Made by a program: the position numbers and the translations under genes. Below are positions 1-8,193 of a stretch of 16,891 nt of DNA, piece after piece; positions within the stretch are counted from its first letter, which is position 1; every line of letters begins with the position of its first letter. The stretch is from Candidatus Omnitrophota bacterium. GTDB taxonomy: Bacteria > NPL-UPA2 > BS750m-G34. Where the stretch lies: assembly GCA_016783345.1 (NCBI GenBank), contig JADHWT010000014.1, forward strand, positions 1 to 16,891, written 5' to 3'. The notes below the pieces were generated by a model, which saw only the letters and a list, made by a program, of their open reading frames with translations, searched no databases and was not told the DNA's origin.

Positions 1-753
1 GTCTTTACTGTATATGCCGCCCTTGCTGTCAGTAACAGCAACAATCTTAGAACCAAAAAACGATCTGGCAAGAGATGCAGCGTAATATCCGGCATTACCA
101 TAACCCTGCACGGCAACAGTAGCTTTGCTAAGATCTATACCACAAACTTTTGCTGCCTCACGGACAGTGTAGAGCCCGCCCCTGGCTGTTGCGTCGCCGC
201 GGCCAAGAGAACCTCCAAGCTCTAAGGGCTTACCAGTGATAACGCCAAATTGGTTTTTTCCACTGAGCTTTGAATACTCATCCATCATCCATGCCATTGT
301 CTGGGGATTCGTGTATACATCCGGGGCAGGGACATCTTTTTCCGGACCGATGTTCTGCCATATCTTATTTATATATGCCCGGCTTAAACGTTCAAGCTCT
401 CCCTGCGACATCTCTTTGGGATTGCATATGACCCCGCCTTTTCCGCCTCCAAGAGGCAGCCCAACTACAGAACATTTCCATGTCATCCAGGCCGCAAGTG
501 CCCGCACAGTATCGATTGTTTCATCGGGATGGAATCGAATTCCTCCCTTTGTCGGTCCTCTTGCATCATTGTACTGGACCCTGAATCCCTGAAATACCTT
601 AGTTGTGCCGTCATCCATACGGACTGGCAGGGATACATGGATTTCCCGCATCGGGACCCGCAGGATTGCATGGACATTGGGCTCCAGCCCCAAAATCTCT
701 GCACACTCGTCCAGCTGTCTTTGTGCGATCTCAAACGGATTAAATTTAGACAT
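1..753 (-). CDS. gdhA: Glu/Leu/Phe/Val dehydrogenase (glutamate dehydrogenase), 3' end cut by the window edge
   Basis: Oxidative deamination of glutamate to 2-oxoglutarate and ammonium (or the reverse) with NAD(P), in the cytosol. The first 251 residues are present, out of roughly 415 usual for the family; the reading frame is open to base 1. Visible motifs: substrate-binding YNDARGPTKGGIRFHP (61-76), the catalytic-lysine segment GLPLGGGKGGV (98-108, Lys105), a PAPDVYTNPQTMAWM segment (143-157), and the start of the Rossmann dinucleotide fold, VQGYGNAG (215-222). The ATG at 753 is chosen because an AGGAGG ribosome-binding site at 761-766 precedes it at normal spacing. That site lies inside the 3' end of the upstream gene, and the two coding regions overlap by 8 bases, so translation is probably coupled. 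It is the last gene of the minus-strand operon seen here. Whether NAD or NADP is used cannot be told from the part present. Confidence 0.95.
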   Translation of the reverse strand, partial: MSKFNPFEIAQRQLDECAEILGLEPNVHAILRVPMREIHVSLPVRMDDGTTKVFQGFRVQYNDARGPTKGGIRFHPDETIDTVRALAAWMTWKCSVVGLPLGGGKGGVICNPKEMSQGELERLSRAYINKIWQNIGPEKDVPAPDVYTNPQTMAWMMDEYSKLSGKNQFGVITGKPLELGGSLGRGDATARGGLYTVREAAKVCGIDLSKATVAVQGYGNAGYYAASLARSFFGSKIVAVTDSKGGIYSKD

Positions 754-3082
754 ATTTTCTCCTCCTATCTAATTTTTGAGATGAAATAAATCCTAAACCC
801 GATGGAATGCTTTCGTCATAATAGATATGCAGTTTCTTGTCTTTAGCAGCTTCAGGTATATTTAATACCTTTATCACACCTTTTAGACTGGCTATCTCAG
901 GGCAGATAGTGTCCAGGGCATTACTACCGGTAAAGAAAGCCTCATCCAGCGTATCTCCCTTGACTCCCGGGAAAATAACTAACAACGGGATCCCTGTCTC
1001 TATCAGATCCATAAAAAAGTGCGTGCCGTAAGACACATCCGGCAGATACCCATTTTTCGGGAACCCGACTTCAACTAACAGTTTTGTATTGGAAATCTCA
1101 TTAAAGGTTATCTTAACACCCAGCTCTATATTATTACTGCCCCACCGGCCAGGTCCCATCAGGATGAATCTTTTGTCTTGAAGCGCACGGTTTATCTTGC
1201 CAATTGCGTGAGCCACTTCCATCTTTTCATCCGGGGTCTTCAATTCAGCGTATTTCTTCGGATCCACATAAATTGCATATTCAATGTCTGTAACTATAGT
1301 GTTCATCAGACCATGACTGGAAGTAAACAGAACGGATTTCTTAGATATATTATCCGGGATCTCCACCCTTGCTGGAATTTTCCCCCAGGCCAGGGGCCGG
1401 CACTGGAGCACATATATATACCCTCTGTCAAAGGCAAAGTCTATATCAACGGGACGCTTATATACCATTTCAAGTTCCTTCAAAATTTTTTTCATGACCT
1501 TTATAAAATTCCCCTTTTTCAGAAGGTTTTCAAAAGTTATGACAGCTGATGACGCATCTATTTTTTTATTCGCGAACATCGGCGCAGAAACACAGCCATC
1601 CTTTTCAACGGACAAGACAATGCTCGTATCAGGATGGTCTACTTTATTAAGAAAATCAACTATGTGCAGAGGTTCGACCTTTCCTGTCTTAAGATTCAAT
1701 ACATCGAGCCATTTCTGTGAATACTGCCGGATTGCTTTTACTGTAATCTCAGGCCTAAGCATTGGATCACTCAGGGAAACCAGGCGCGGAAAATCTTCCC
1801 CCACTCTTTCTACCGCGCGTGTCCCAAGCCCCATCACCATGCGCAGCAACCCGTCTTCCCGCTTAATCTTTGCACTCCAGCGGTAACTGTTCATCGAAAG
1901 GCCGACACCTGAGGCAAGCGGTAAAAAATAGTCACCGAACCTGGTGCCGACCAGCTTCTGGACAACAAGAGACATATTTTCATTATAGTCCAAAAGGTCA
2001 TGCTGTGTCCTGTATGAAATCGGATCCGGCCTGTAAATGCTTACGTAAACCTGTTTCGCGGCATCCAGAAACTTCTCCAACCTCGTGTTGATATCTCCCT
2101 GATTGGACAATACGACAGACTCGTATTTCCCGGCAAAAGCCAGATCAAAATTATCTTCAAGAAAACTCGATGACCTTACAATAATCGGCTCTTCCCCGAT
2201 TTCCTCAAGCATCTGGGTTATCTGACCTATCACCTCTTCCGGAAAAACAGCTTTCTGGAAATGTTTTTTCAATATTGGAAATTCCTTTTCTATCTCCTGG
2301 CTGTCGCGGTATTTGTGGGTGTGGATATCGTGAAGATTGTTAACCTCCAGGAACCTCTGGAACACATCCGAGCGGACAAAAAAGGTTTCTGGAAATCGCA
2401 CATATTTTTCATAATCCGGATCCCTTTTCTCAAGCAGCGGTCTCAAAATCTTCTGCATCAAAATAATCCCTGCGGCCTTGCCGCCCAGCTTGCCGGTCAT
2501 ATTTTTGCTGCCGATAGATTTTGATATGAGCTCATTTATATCGCGGATAGTGACGTGGTTTTTCGCAATACTTATATATGGCAGCTGAGCCGATATATAG
2601 CGCTTTATGAGCTCTACCCGGATACCCATGGCTTCTGTTTTTGATATATACAACTCACCCAAAGGGATACTGCAAAATGCATGTAAAACTTCTTCAATCT
2701 GTTCTGAAGTGGTATTTTCGAGGTTGAGAAGGCGGCTGAATTCTGTGCATTTTGCTCTCTTCCGCACAAGGTTTATAAGATTATTGATATCCGAGTCAGT
2801 AAAATGGGTTACGAAATAGATATCAATCATTGTATTAACATAGTCGTCAAAATCATCTATACTCATCTGCCCGCCAAATTTTTCAAACAGGTCTTTGGTC
2901 TCTTTAATTATGCGCTCACGGGTAACAATACCCTTCTCTTCCATCACGGACAGAAATATCTCATGGAACCGGTCCGTTAACTCAGGGAACTTATTCATAT
3001 ACCGATGCATTTTATGAGCCCTGAGCAGGTCTATCTGATTAATCACAAGATTAGGCGAAGCCATTCCTTTAGGGTTACCCAT
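746..3082 (-). CDS. PEP/pyruvate-binding domain protein (PPDK/PpsA N-terminal-like)
   Basis: A 778-residue protein with the nucleotide- and PEP/pyruvate-binding region of pyruvate phosphate dikinase and PEP synthase. Residues 1-190 are helical and unassigned. The ATP-grasp-like part begins at KLGGKAAGI (198-206), followed by IVRSSSFLEDN and FAGKYESV (301-323) and VMGLGTRAVERVG (416-428), and closes with DIDFAFDRGYIYVLQCRP (546-563). The C-terminal 200 residues carry GPGRWGS (643-649) and GTHFF (686-690), as in the stand-alone members of this family. I see no phosphohistidine swivel motif (GG-T-S/C-H-A) and no C-terminal TIM-barrel domain, so it is unlikely to be a complete dikinase or PEP synthase; its reaction is unknown. 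The ATG at 3082 has a GGGAGGA site at 3089-3095 and overlaps the upstream dehydrogenase by 8 bases. Its own last codons (Arg-Arg-Arg) contain the ribosome-binding site of gdhA. Confidence 0.85.
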   Translation of the reverse strand: MGNPKGMASPNLVINQIDLLRAHKMHRYMNKFPELTDRFHEIFLSVMEEKGIVTRERIIKETKDLFEKFGGQMSIDDFDDYVNTMIDIYFVTHFTDSDINNLINLVRKRAKCTEFSRLLNLENTTSEQIEEVLHAFCSIPLGELYISKTEAMGIRVELIKRYISAQLPYISIAKNHVTIRDINELISKSIGSKNMTGKLGGKAAGIILMQKILRPLLEKRDPDYEKYVRFPETFFVRSDVFQRFLEVNNLHDIHTHKYRDSQEIEKEFPILKKHFQKAVFPEEVIGQITQMLEEIGEEPIIVRSSSFLEDNFDLAFAGKYESVVLSNQGDINTRLEKFLDAAKQVYVSIYRPDPISYRTQHDLLDYNENMSLVVQKLVGTRFGDYFLPLASGVGLSMNSYRWSAKIKREDGLLRMVMGLGTRAVERVGEDFPRLVSLSDPMLRPEITVKAIRQYSQKWLDVLNLKTGKVEPLHIVDFLNKVDHPDTSIVLSVEKDGCVSAPMFANKKIDASSAVITFENLLKKGNFIKVMKKILKELEMVYKRPVDIDFAFDRGYIYVLQCRPLAWGKIPARVEIPDNISKKSVLFTSSHGLMNTIVTDIEYAIYVDPKKYAELKTPDEKMEVAHAIGKINRALQDKRFILMGPGRWGSNNIELGVKITFNEISNTKLLVEVGFPKNGYLPDVSYGTHFFMDLIETGIPLLVIFPGVKGDTLDEAFFTGSNALDTICPEIASLKGVIKVLNIPEAAKDKKLHIYYDESIPSGLGFISSQKLDRRRKYV

Positions 3083-5990
3083 ATAAAGTCCTCCCGATTG
3101 AGTTTAGTATATCCGAAATCGAAGAACGCCACTCTGTTCCAAATTTATATATAAGGGAAGCTGCCAGGCGCGAAGATACAATAGCTTTCAGGTGTGCCAG
3201 GGCAAGTCTCTGTCCTATTCTTTCTTTATACCTTTCATAAAGTATGGGAGGCATATAATGTTTCAGGACCTGGTCAAATTCGGATATAATTTTATCTTTC
3301 GAATCAATTGATGAAAGTGCTGTTAATATTTCATCAGTAAGATTATTGATCCTAGAGCTGATTTTTTCAGAAAGGGTGGTAAAAAAATCACCGCTCTGCT
3401 CATGTTCGGAAATAAGCATACGCGCTTCTTTCCTGGCACTTTCTTCAAGTATCTCTATCACCTCCCGGACATATCTTTCTTTGCATTCTATAAATTCATG
3501 TTCATCCAAAAGCAGGCCAGCAAGGACCTCATACGATGAACAAATGACACCGCATTTGTTAGCGGAACTGTCGCGGATTACTACCACACCCTTTTGCTCA
3601 AGCGCAATTCGTGCTTCGTCCGTAAGATATAAATTCGCCCCCTCTATTATAAAAAGTGATGCCGGTTTGCCGTCATCCATAATGTATTCATGGTAGTTCT
3701 CAGCGTCAATCATGCGGGGGCGGCCTCCAGCAGGAATAAAAGCATCGGCATAAATCTTAAATAGCTGGTGTCTATATATTCGATTGGCTTCGCTGGCAGC
3801 GATCCATTTCTTTTCTACACCTTTTTCCGTAAAGGTATAGAGCGCAGTATGAACTATAGATGTCCCGGTTGTTTTTGTTTCACCCATCGCTAAAAAGTAA
3901 CCGCCCGGAGAAAGCATATCTGTCGGGTAATGTTCGACTCCCTTCCCTTCCTTGACCAGTTTAAGTATAATATCATTATCGAGACCAACTGGATTATATA
4001 TTGCCCCTGAACCATCAGTTATAGCAACAATTGAAACATTTCGCCCATATTTACTAATCATAATTTTCATCTCATTGCCAGCTACATCGCCGTCCGGGCC
4101 GCCTGAGAATTTAACTGAAAATTTTTTCTTTGCGGGATCAAAACCAGTGTATTTCAGTATCTCTTCCAAATATACGTTAATGCCGGTAGAGGTTACGCCA
4201 TAATACTTGTGATTTATCCCTATATCGGGTTTCCCTGACATAAACGCCCTTCCGGGGAAATAACCGCGCTGTCTTGATTGATTTGCAATCCACAGGATGA
4301 TATCATCCGACATATTTTCATCAGGCCCCAGATAAATAATTTCTTCTTTCCCATAATAATCCCTGAGCGGATTACCAATCCCCACCGGCACAAGCAAATC
4401 GAGAAGCGTATCCACAAATACACGCTGTGATTCAAAAGCTGCTTTGTCATATACGCTCAGCAAAATCACTCCTTTCGCACCGCCCTCGGGAATATCTTTA
4501 TTTTTCTTTTGCTGGGTATAGGCCAGGTTGTAACACTCCCGGAATAGCTGGTCAGACGCTTCTCCACTTTTTTCAGGGTCCCGGGGAATCAACGTGCGAA
4601 GTCCTCCCCGCGCCAGATCCCGAAACCGAATATGAAACCCCTTAAAATCACGGCCCTTGATATAAAAAATTCCAAATGGTATCTCAGGATACAAATGACT
4701 GTAATTGGGTATTATCGCCTTTATGAATGCCGGGTCAAGCCGAAAAGAGATTGCCGGTATTTTGCTAATATAATAATTTGTCTTAAGAATATGGTCAACA
4801 AAAATCATACCGGTTTTTAATACAGTCTTACGTAATTTGTCATTCGCAGGGATTCCAGTATCAATCCCTTCAATCATGCGAAGCAGTTCATCACGGGCTT
4901 TTGTAATATCAGATTCGTCATAAAAAACCGGGTTAAAGCGGGCGTCAAAATATTTAAACACCTTCTCCGATATATCCGGGTGCCTGGTAAAGGCCTCATC
5001 TACGATAGCATGTTTAAATTGATGCACGTTAACATCTATTAAAATCTGATGTACGAAATCAGCAGCAGCCCTTAAAAAATTAGCCTGTTTTGTGTTAAGG
5101 AGTCCGGTTTCAATCAGCCTCCGGGTTAATACGTCTTTTGTATTCACCCATTTGGCCATACTCAGCTCTTCCAAAAATGTGTTTAATTTCTCACCGCCGG
5201 ATAACTGGTTTCCATTTTCGTCCGTCAGATAAAAAGTGGTAATAGTCACCATATCGATTTCTTCATGCTGTGTTGTGGAGACATAACATCGTTCAAGGGT
5301 ATAATTGAATCGCTGCATGACCCGGGCAAGCTGCAAAAAAAATCCAGTTTTCGGAGCATTAATAGTGGCCAGCATAAGCCTGGTAGAGGCACGGTCGTGG
5401 TCAGCATCTTTTTGAACCTGTTCGATGTCCAGATATACGCCATCCCGGTCGCTGGAGAGGGCATAAAGGTTCATATACCTGACAATTCTCTCCGTCGGTG
5501 ATATAGCAAGAAATTGCTTGTCAAACTCATAATAGATTTTTTCAAAACGTTTTATTGGGAAATTTCTGTATTTGGATTCCATATATTTTCTAACAGCCTT
5601 CATCTTTCCGGGACCCAGAACAAGTTCCATCTCCTTTCTGTCCACGTTGTAAAAGATGATTTTATGGACCTGAATATACTGCTCTTTCCCGTGAATAATT
5701 GCCGGCCTTGAAGATATATGAATCTCTGAGGACTGAATATTCGTGTCCTGATATGTCCATAGATCTTCTATGATGCTATCCTGTGTGTAAATGCGGACAA
5801 TGAAAGCTGCATTATGATATGAAAACTTGGCGTAGCCGGAACTTTCAATATCTTGCAGGTAATGGAGAATCTTGGCCTGTTCATCTGATGAGGTCACCTT
5901 GTAGAAATAGGTGGGCATACTGTTTCGAAGCCATTCCGCCCACACCCGATACTGTTCTACATATCGCTGTTCAGTCTCTGACAGTTCCAT
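3075..5990 (-). CDS. NAD-specific glutamate dehydrogenase, large ~110 kDa type
   Basis: A 971-residue member of the large NAD-dependent glutamate dehydrogenases, closer in length to the ~1,000-residue class than to the ~1,600-residue proteobacterial enzymes. It should convert glutamate + NAD to 2-oxoglutarate + ammonium, usually in the catabolic direction. The N-terminal ~430 residues are regulatory and poorly conserved. The catalytic part shows FRDLARGGLRTLIPRD (456-471), PEGGAKGV with the catalytic-type lysine (501-508), LGPDEN (554-559), a nucleotide-binding loop FSGGPDGDVAGNEM (628-641), IIEGAN (781-786) and RDSSANKCGVICSS (806-819). It begins 12 bases after the sulfurtransferase-like gene and overlaps the next gene by 8 bases. 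No clear ribosome-binding site precedes the ATG at 5990 (AT-rich gap), so re-initiation or a non-canonical start is likely. The operon carries a second, unrelated-length GDH two genes downstream. Confidence 0.9.
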   Translation of the reverse strand: MELSETEQRYVEQYRVWAEWLRNSMPTYFYKVTSSDEQAKILHYLQDIESSGYAKFSYHNAAFIVRIYTQDSIIEDLWTYQDTNIQSSEIHISSRPAIIHGKEQYIQVHKIIFYNVDRKEMELVLGPGKMKAVRKYMESKYRNFPIKRFEKIYYEFDKQFLAISPTERIVRYMNLYALSSDRDGVYLDIEQVQKDADHDRASTRLMLATINAPKTGFFLQLARVMQRFNYTLERCYVSTTQHEEIDMVTITTFYLTDENGNQLSGGEKLNTFLEELSMAKWVNTKDVLTRRLIETGLLNTKQANFLRAAADFVHQILIDVNVHQFKHAIVDEAFTRHPDISEKVFKYFDARFNPVFYDESDITKARDELLRMIEGIDTGIPANDKLRKTVLKTGMIFVDHILKTNYYISKIPAISFRLDPAFIKAIIPNYSHLYPEIPFGIFYIKGRDFKGFHIRFRDLARGGLRTLIPRDPEKSGEASDQLFRECYNLAYTQQKKNKDIPEGGAKGVILLSVYDKAAFESQRVFVDTLLDLLVPVGIGNPLRDYYGKEEIIYLGPDENMSDDIILWIANQSRQRGYFPGRAFMSGKPDIGINHKYYGVTSTGINVYLEEILKYTGFDPAKKKFSVKFSGGPDGDVAGNEMKIMISKYGRNVSIVAITDGSGAIYNPVGLDNDIILKLVKEGKGVEHYPTDMLSPGGYFLAMGETKTTGTSIVHTALYTFTEKGVEKKWIAASEANRIYRHQLFKIYADAFIPAGGRPRMIDAENYHEYIMDDGKPASLFIIEGANLYLTDEARIALEQKGVVVIRDSSANKCGVICSSYEVLAGLLLDEHEFIECKERYVREVIEILEESARKEARMLISEHEQSGDFFTTLSEKISSRINNLTDEILTALSSIDSKDKIISEFDQVLKHYMPPILYERYKERIGQRLALAHLKAIVSSRLAASLIYKFGTEWRSSISDILNSIGRTLYG

Positions 5991-6002
5991 GATATTAATT
6001 TA

Positions 6003-7031
6003 TTATATTCTTATAGTTACAAGTTTCTCATCTTTTATGGGCAGGGATGTTAGCAAATCCTCCAGGTTATCCTCTTTCCTGGAGCACATTACCTTAACAG
6101 CATCACTCCCATTACTATCAGAATACCTGGCTAGAATACGAGAGGCGAGAAGGATATCGTCAGTACCGAATTTACCCCTGCCGATGGCAATGGGGCCTTT
6201 TACATCCGATGGAGTAAAATAAAGGTCCGATTCCTCAGCCATCTCAGATAACCTTGCGTTTTCCTTTTCATTTCTTCCGACAACAAGTTTCGCCATATTA
6301 TTAAAGCGGAAGTGTCTGCCTAATTTTAAAAATTTTACGTCTTTAACAGTAAAAGCGCTGGTATATTTCATAAGGTCCCTCATACGGCATGAAAAACTTT
6401 TGTCAGTTAAAAGGCACCCGCCTGCCGGGCATGGATAATCAGAAATACCCAACTCCTCTGCTAATTTTATCTGGGGTTTGCGGGAACGGCCTTGCATGGC
6501 GAGAAGCTTGTCCCTATCTACCCACCCCTCTTTTTCCGGTATAGTTTCCGGAAAAAGTTTAGCAGAAAGAGGCCTCAAGATAAGCCCCTCCAGACCACTC
6601 TCCCTCTCTATAAGCCGCATTGCCTCCATGCGCTGGGACATAGGCCTCTCACCCAGGACTTCACCTGTAACAAGAAAGGATGCATTGCTCTCCCTCATGT
6701 ACTCCCCTGCCTTCTTAAGCATAAATATGCGGCAATCAATGCACGGGTTCAGGTTGCGGCCGTAGCCGTGCTTTGGATTTTTTACTATCTCAAGATACTC
6801 TCTGCTTACCTCAAAGACCTTGAGGTTTATTCCAAGTTTGTCTGCTGCAGATTTACTTACCAGACATGTCGCAGTCTTTGACGTAGACTGTGTGCCGCGG
6901 TTCTGGTGCGGGGTGCAGTTACAGAAAACTGTCAAAAAATTAAGGGCCTCAAGCTCAATCCCCTGCTCCAGCAGCAATTTTGCAGCAAGGGTGCTGTCAA
7001 GCCCGCCTGAGAGTAATACAATAGCCTTCAT
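6003..7031 (-). CDS. PP-loop ATPase, ThiI/MnmA-like tRNA sulfurtransferase with C-terminal RNA-binding-type domain
   Basis: A 342-residue adenylating sulfurtransferase-like protein. The N-terminal PP-loop SGGLDS (8-13) binds ATP and would activate a tRNA base. Cysteine pairs suited to sulfur transfer or metal binding are C37/C39 (FCNCTP), C97/C100 (NPCIDCR) and C201/C206 (PCPAGGC); VTGEVLGERPMSQR (121-134) is the second conserved block. The C-terminal ~100 residues (from about 235) resemble the NFACT-R-like domain found in this subfamily. No THUMP domain is seen, unlike classical ThiI. The target nucleoside is not decidable from sequence. The frame runs upstream to a TTG at 7088, but ATG 7031 places the PP-loop at residue 8, as usual, and the extra 19 codons would lie across the promoter. 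No ribosome-binding site precedes this ATG, consistent with the leaderless transcript predicted from the adjacent promoter. First gene of its operon, 12 bases before the large glutamate dehydrogenase. Confidence 0.8.
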   Translation of the reverse strand: MKAIVLLSGGLDSTLAAKLLLEQGIELEALNFLTVFCNCTPHQNRGTQSTSKTATCLVSKSAADKLGINLKVFEVSREYLEIVKNPKHGYGRNLNPCIDCRIFMLKKAGEYMRESNASFLVTGEVLGERPMSQRMEAMRLIERESGLEGLILRPLSAKLFPETIPEKEGWVDRDKLLAMQGRSRKPQIKLAEELGISDYPCPAGGCLLTDKSFSCRMRDLMKYTSAFTVKDVKFLKLGRHFRFNNMAKLVVGRNEKENARLSEMAEESDLYFTPSDVKGPIAIGRGKFGTDDILLASRILARYSDSNGSDAVKVMCSRKEDNLEDLLTSLPIKDEKLVTIRI

Positions 7032-7038
7032 TAAATAA

Positions 7039-7067
7039 ATTATATATCGTAAAAAGGTGATTGTCAA
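7039..7067 (-). promoter_or_regulatory. Consensus sigma70-type promoter for the sulfurtransferase-GDH operon, predicted leaderless
   Basis: On the minus strand TTGACA (7067-7062) and TATAAT (7044-7039) are separated by exactly 17 bases, a perfect match to the housekeeping consensus. Only 7 bases separate the -10 box from the ATG at 7031, so the normal transcription start falls on or next to the A of the start codon. No Shine-Dalgarno sequence is present, which agrees with leaderless initiation. Strength and start site are inferred, not measured. Confidence 0.8.
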
Positions 7068-7089
7068 AAGAGAAATTTTATAGTACAAT
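7061..7089 (+). promoter_or_regulatory. Sigma70-type promoter for trpD, predicted leaderless
   Basis: TTGTCA (7061-7066) and TACAAT (7084-7089) with 17-base spacing, one mismatch from consensus in each box. The ATG of trpD starts 7 bases after the -10 box, so transcription should begin at the start codon itself; there is no Shine-Dalgarno sequence. The -35 box overlaps the -35 of the opposite promoter by 5 bases (7062-7066), so the two promoters probably cannot be occupied together. Confidence 0.72.
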
Positions 7090-7095
7090 TTATTT

Positions 7096-8124
7096 ATGAT
7101 TAAAGAAGCGATAAAAAAATTAGTTGAGAAAAAGGATTTGACCGAGGAAGAGGCAAGAGGTGCAATGTCCCGGATTATGAACGGAGAGGCAACTCAAAAT
7201 CAGATTGCCGCGTTTCTTATTGCCCTGCGGATGAAAGGTGAGACTGTAGAAGAGATCACAGGGTGCGCCAGGGTTATGCGGGAAAAAGTAAATAAAATTA
7301 ATGCCACTGTACCACGTGGGGTACAGTGTGCTATCTTGGATACGTGCGGGACCGGCGGAGATGCAAAATACACCTTTAATATCTCTACATTGAGTGCATT
7401 AGTTATTGCCGGCGGAGGCGTGACTGTAGCGAAACACGGCAACCGCTCTGTCTCAAGTAAATGCGGCAGCGCAGATGTACTTGAAAAACTCGGAGTAAAG
7501 ATAGATGCGAGCTTAGATATTGCAGAAAAATGTATCAAAGAAATAGGCATTGGTTTTCTCTTTGCGCCCCTTTTTCACCCTGCAATGAAATACGCCATGC
7601 CCACGCGTAAAGAACTTGGTTTAAAAACTATATTCAATATCCTTGGGCCGTTGACCAACCCATGCCAGGCGAATTGCCAGCTCCTTGGAGTCTTTAGTGA
7701 AAATCTCACAGAACCACTTGCAAATGTGCTAAAGGCCCTTGGCTCAAAAAGGGCATTTGTGGTCCATGGCGCAGACGGTATGGATGAGGTTACACTAACT
7801 GCAAAGACCAAAATCTCAGAGCTAACATCACAAGGAGAGGTCAAGACATATCTCTTTAACCCTGAAGAAGCAGGGCTAAAAAAATGCTCTCCGCAAGAAC
7901 TCGAGGCCCATGATATAGAAGAAAATCTCAGAATTGCTAAAGGTGTGCTTCAAGGAGAAAAAGGACCCAAGCGCGATATTGTCCTGCTTAATGCAGGGTT
8001 TGGGATGTTGGCAGCTGGGAAGGCAAAGGATATAAAGGAAGGGATTAAACTGGCTGCGCAATCCATTGATTCAGGCAAGGCCTCAGAGAAACTCTCAAAA
8101 CTTATCTCTATTACAAATAGATAA
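7096..8124 (+). CDS. trpD: Anthranilate phosphoribosyltransferase
   Basis: Second step of tryptophan synthesis: transfers the phosphoribosyl group of PRPP to anthranilate. The 342-residue length is normal for the family. Motifs: DTCGTGGDAKYTFNISTL (PRPP/Mg binding, about 85-102), KHGNRSVSSKCGSADVLE (anthranilate-site segment, about 114-131), and the metal-site type segment MDEVTLT in the C-terminal half. Unusually it stands alone: it is on the opposite strand to trpE and trpG, which lie about 6.7 kb away, and no trpC, trpF, trpB or trpA follows; the next gene converges on it. The ATG lies 7 bases after a sigma70-type -10 box and lacks a ribosome-binding site, so the mRNA is predicted to be leaderless. 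A strong 24-base inverted repeat lies in the coding sequence just before the PRPP motif. Confidence 0.95.
   Translation: MIKEAIKKLVEKKDLTEEEARGAMSRIMNGEATQNQIAAFLIALRMKGETVEEITGCARVMREKVNKINATVPRGVQCAILDTCGTGGDAKYTFNISTLSALVIAGGGVTVAKHGNRSVSSKCGSADVLEKLGVKIDASLDIAEKCIKEIGIGFLFAPLFHPAMKYAMPTRKELGLKTIFNILGPLTNPCQANCQLLGVFSENLTEPLANVLKALGSKRAFVVHGADGMDEVTLTAKTKISELTSQGEVKTYLFNPEEAGLKKCSPQELEAHDIEENLRIAKGVLQGEKGPKRDIVLLNAGFGMLAAGKAKDIKEGIKLAAQSIDSGKASEKLSKLISITNR
7305..7328. repeat. Near-perfect inverted repeat inside trpD
   Basis: Arms CACTGTACC (7305-7313) and GGTACAGTG (7320-7328) pair over 9 bases around a 6-base loop, ACGTGG. It lies about 210 bases into trpD, in a variable linker just ahead of the PRPP motif. 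It could form a hairpin in the mRNA or bind a dimeric regulator; chance cannot be excluded. Confidence 0.6.
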
Positions 8125-8135
8125 ATAATCCACCT

Positions 8136-8185
8136 CACCTTTTTGGGAACCATTTTAAGATTTGAAGGTCGAAATAAAAAAGGTG
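8136..8185. terminator. Possible bidirectional terminator between converging genes
   Basis: The 69-base gap between trpD and the converging UroD-family gene contains CACCTTTTT (8136-8144) and AAAAAGGTG (8177-8185), a 9-base inverted repeat with a 32-base loop. The position suits a shared terminator and each arm supplies a T-run on one strand, but the stem is AT-rich and the loop long, so this is a weak candidate. Confidence 0.3.
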
Positions 8186-8193
8186 TAGTATAT

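Noticed and set aside
746..3082. Complete pyruvate phosphate dikinase or PEP synthase
   Set aside because: The protein lacks the phosphohistidine swivel motif and the C-terminal PEP-utilising barrel.
7032..7088. Longer start (TTG at 7088) for the PP-loop sulfurtransferase gene
   Set aside because: It would add 19 hydrophobic residues ahead of the PP-loop and run through a perfect consensus promoter; ATG 7031 places the PP-loop at its usual position.
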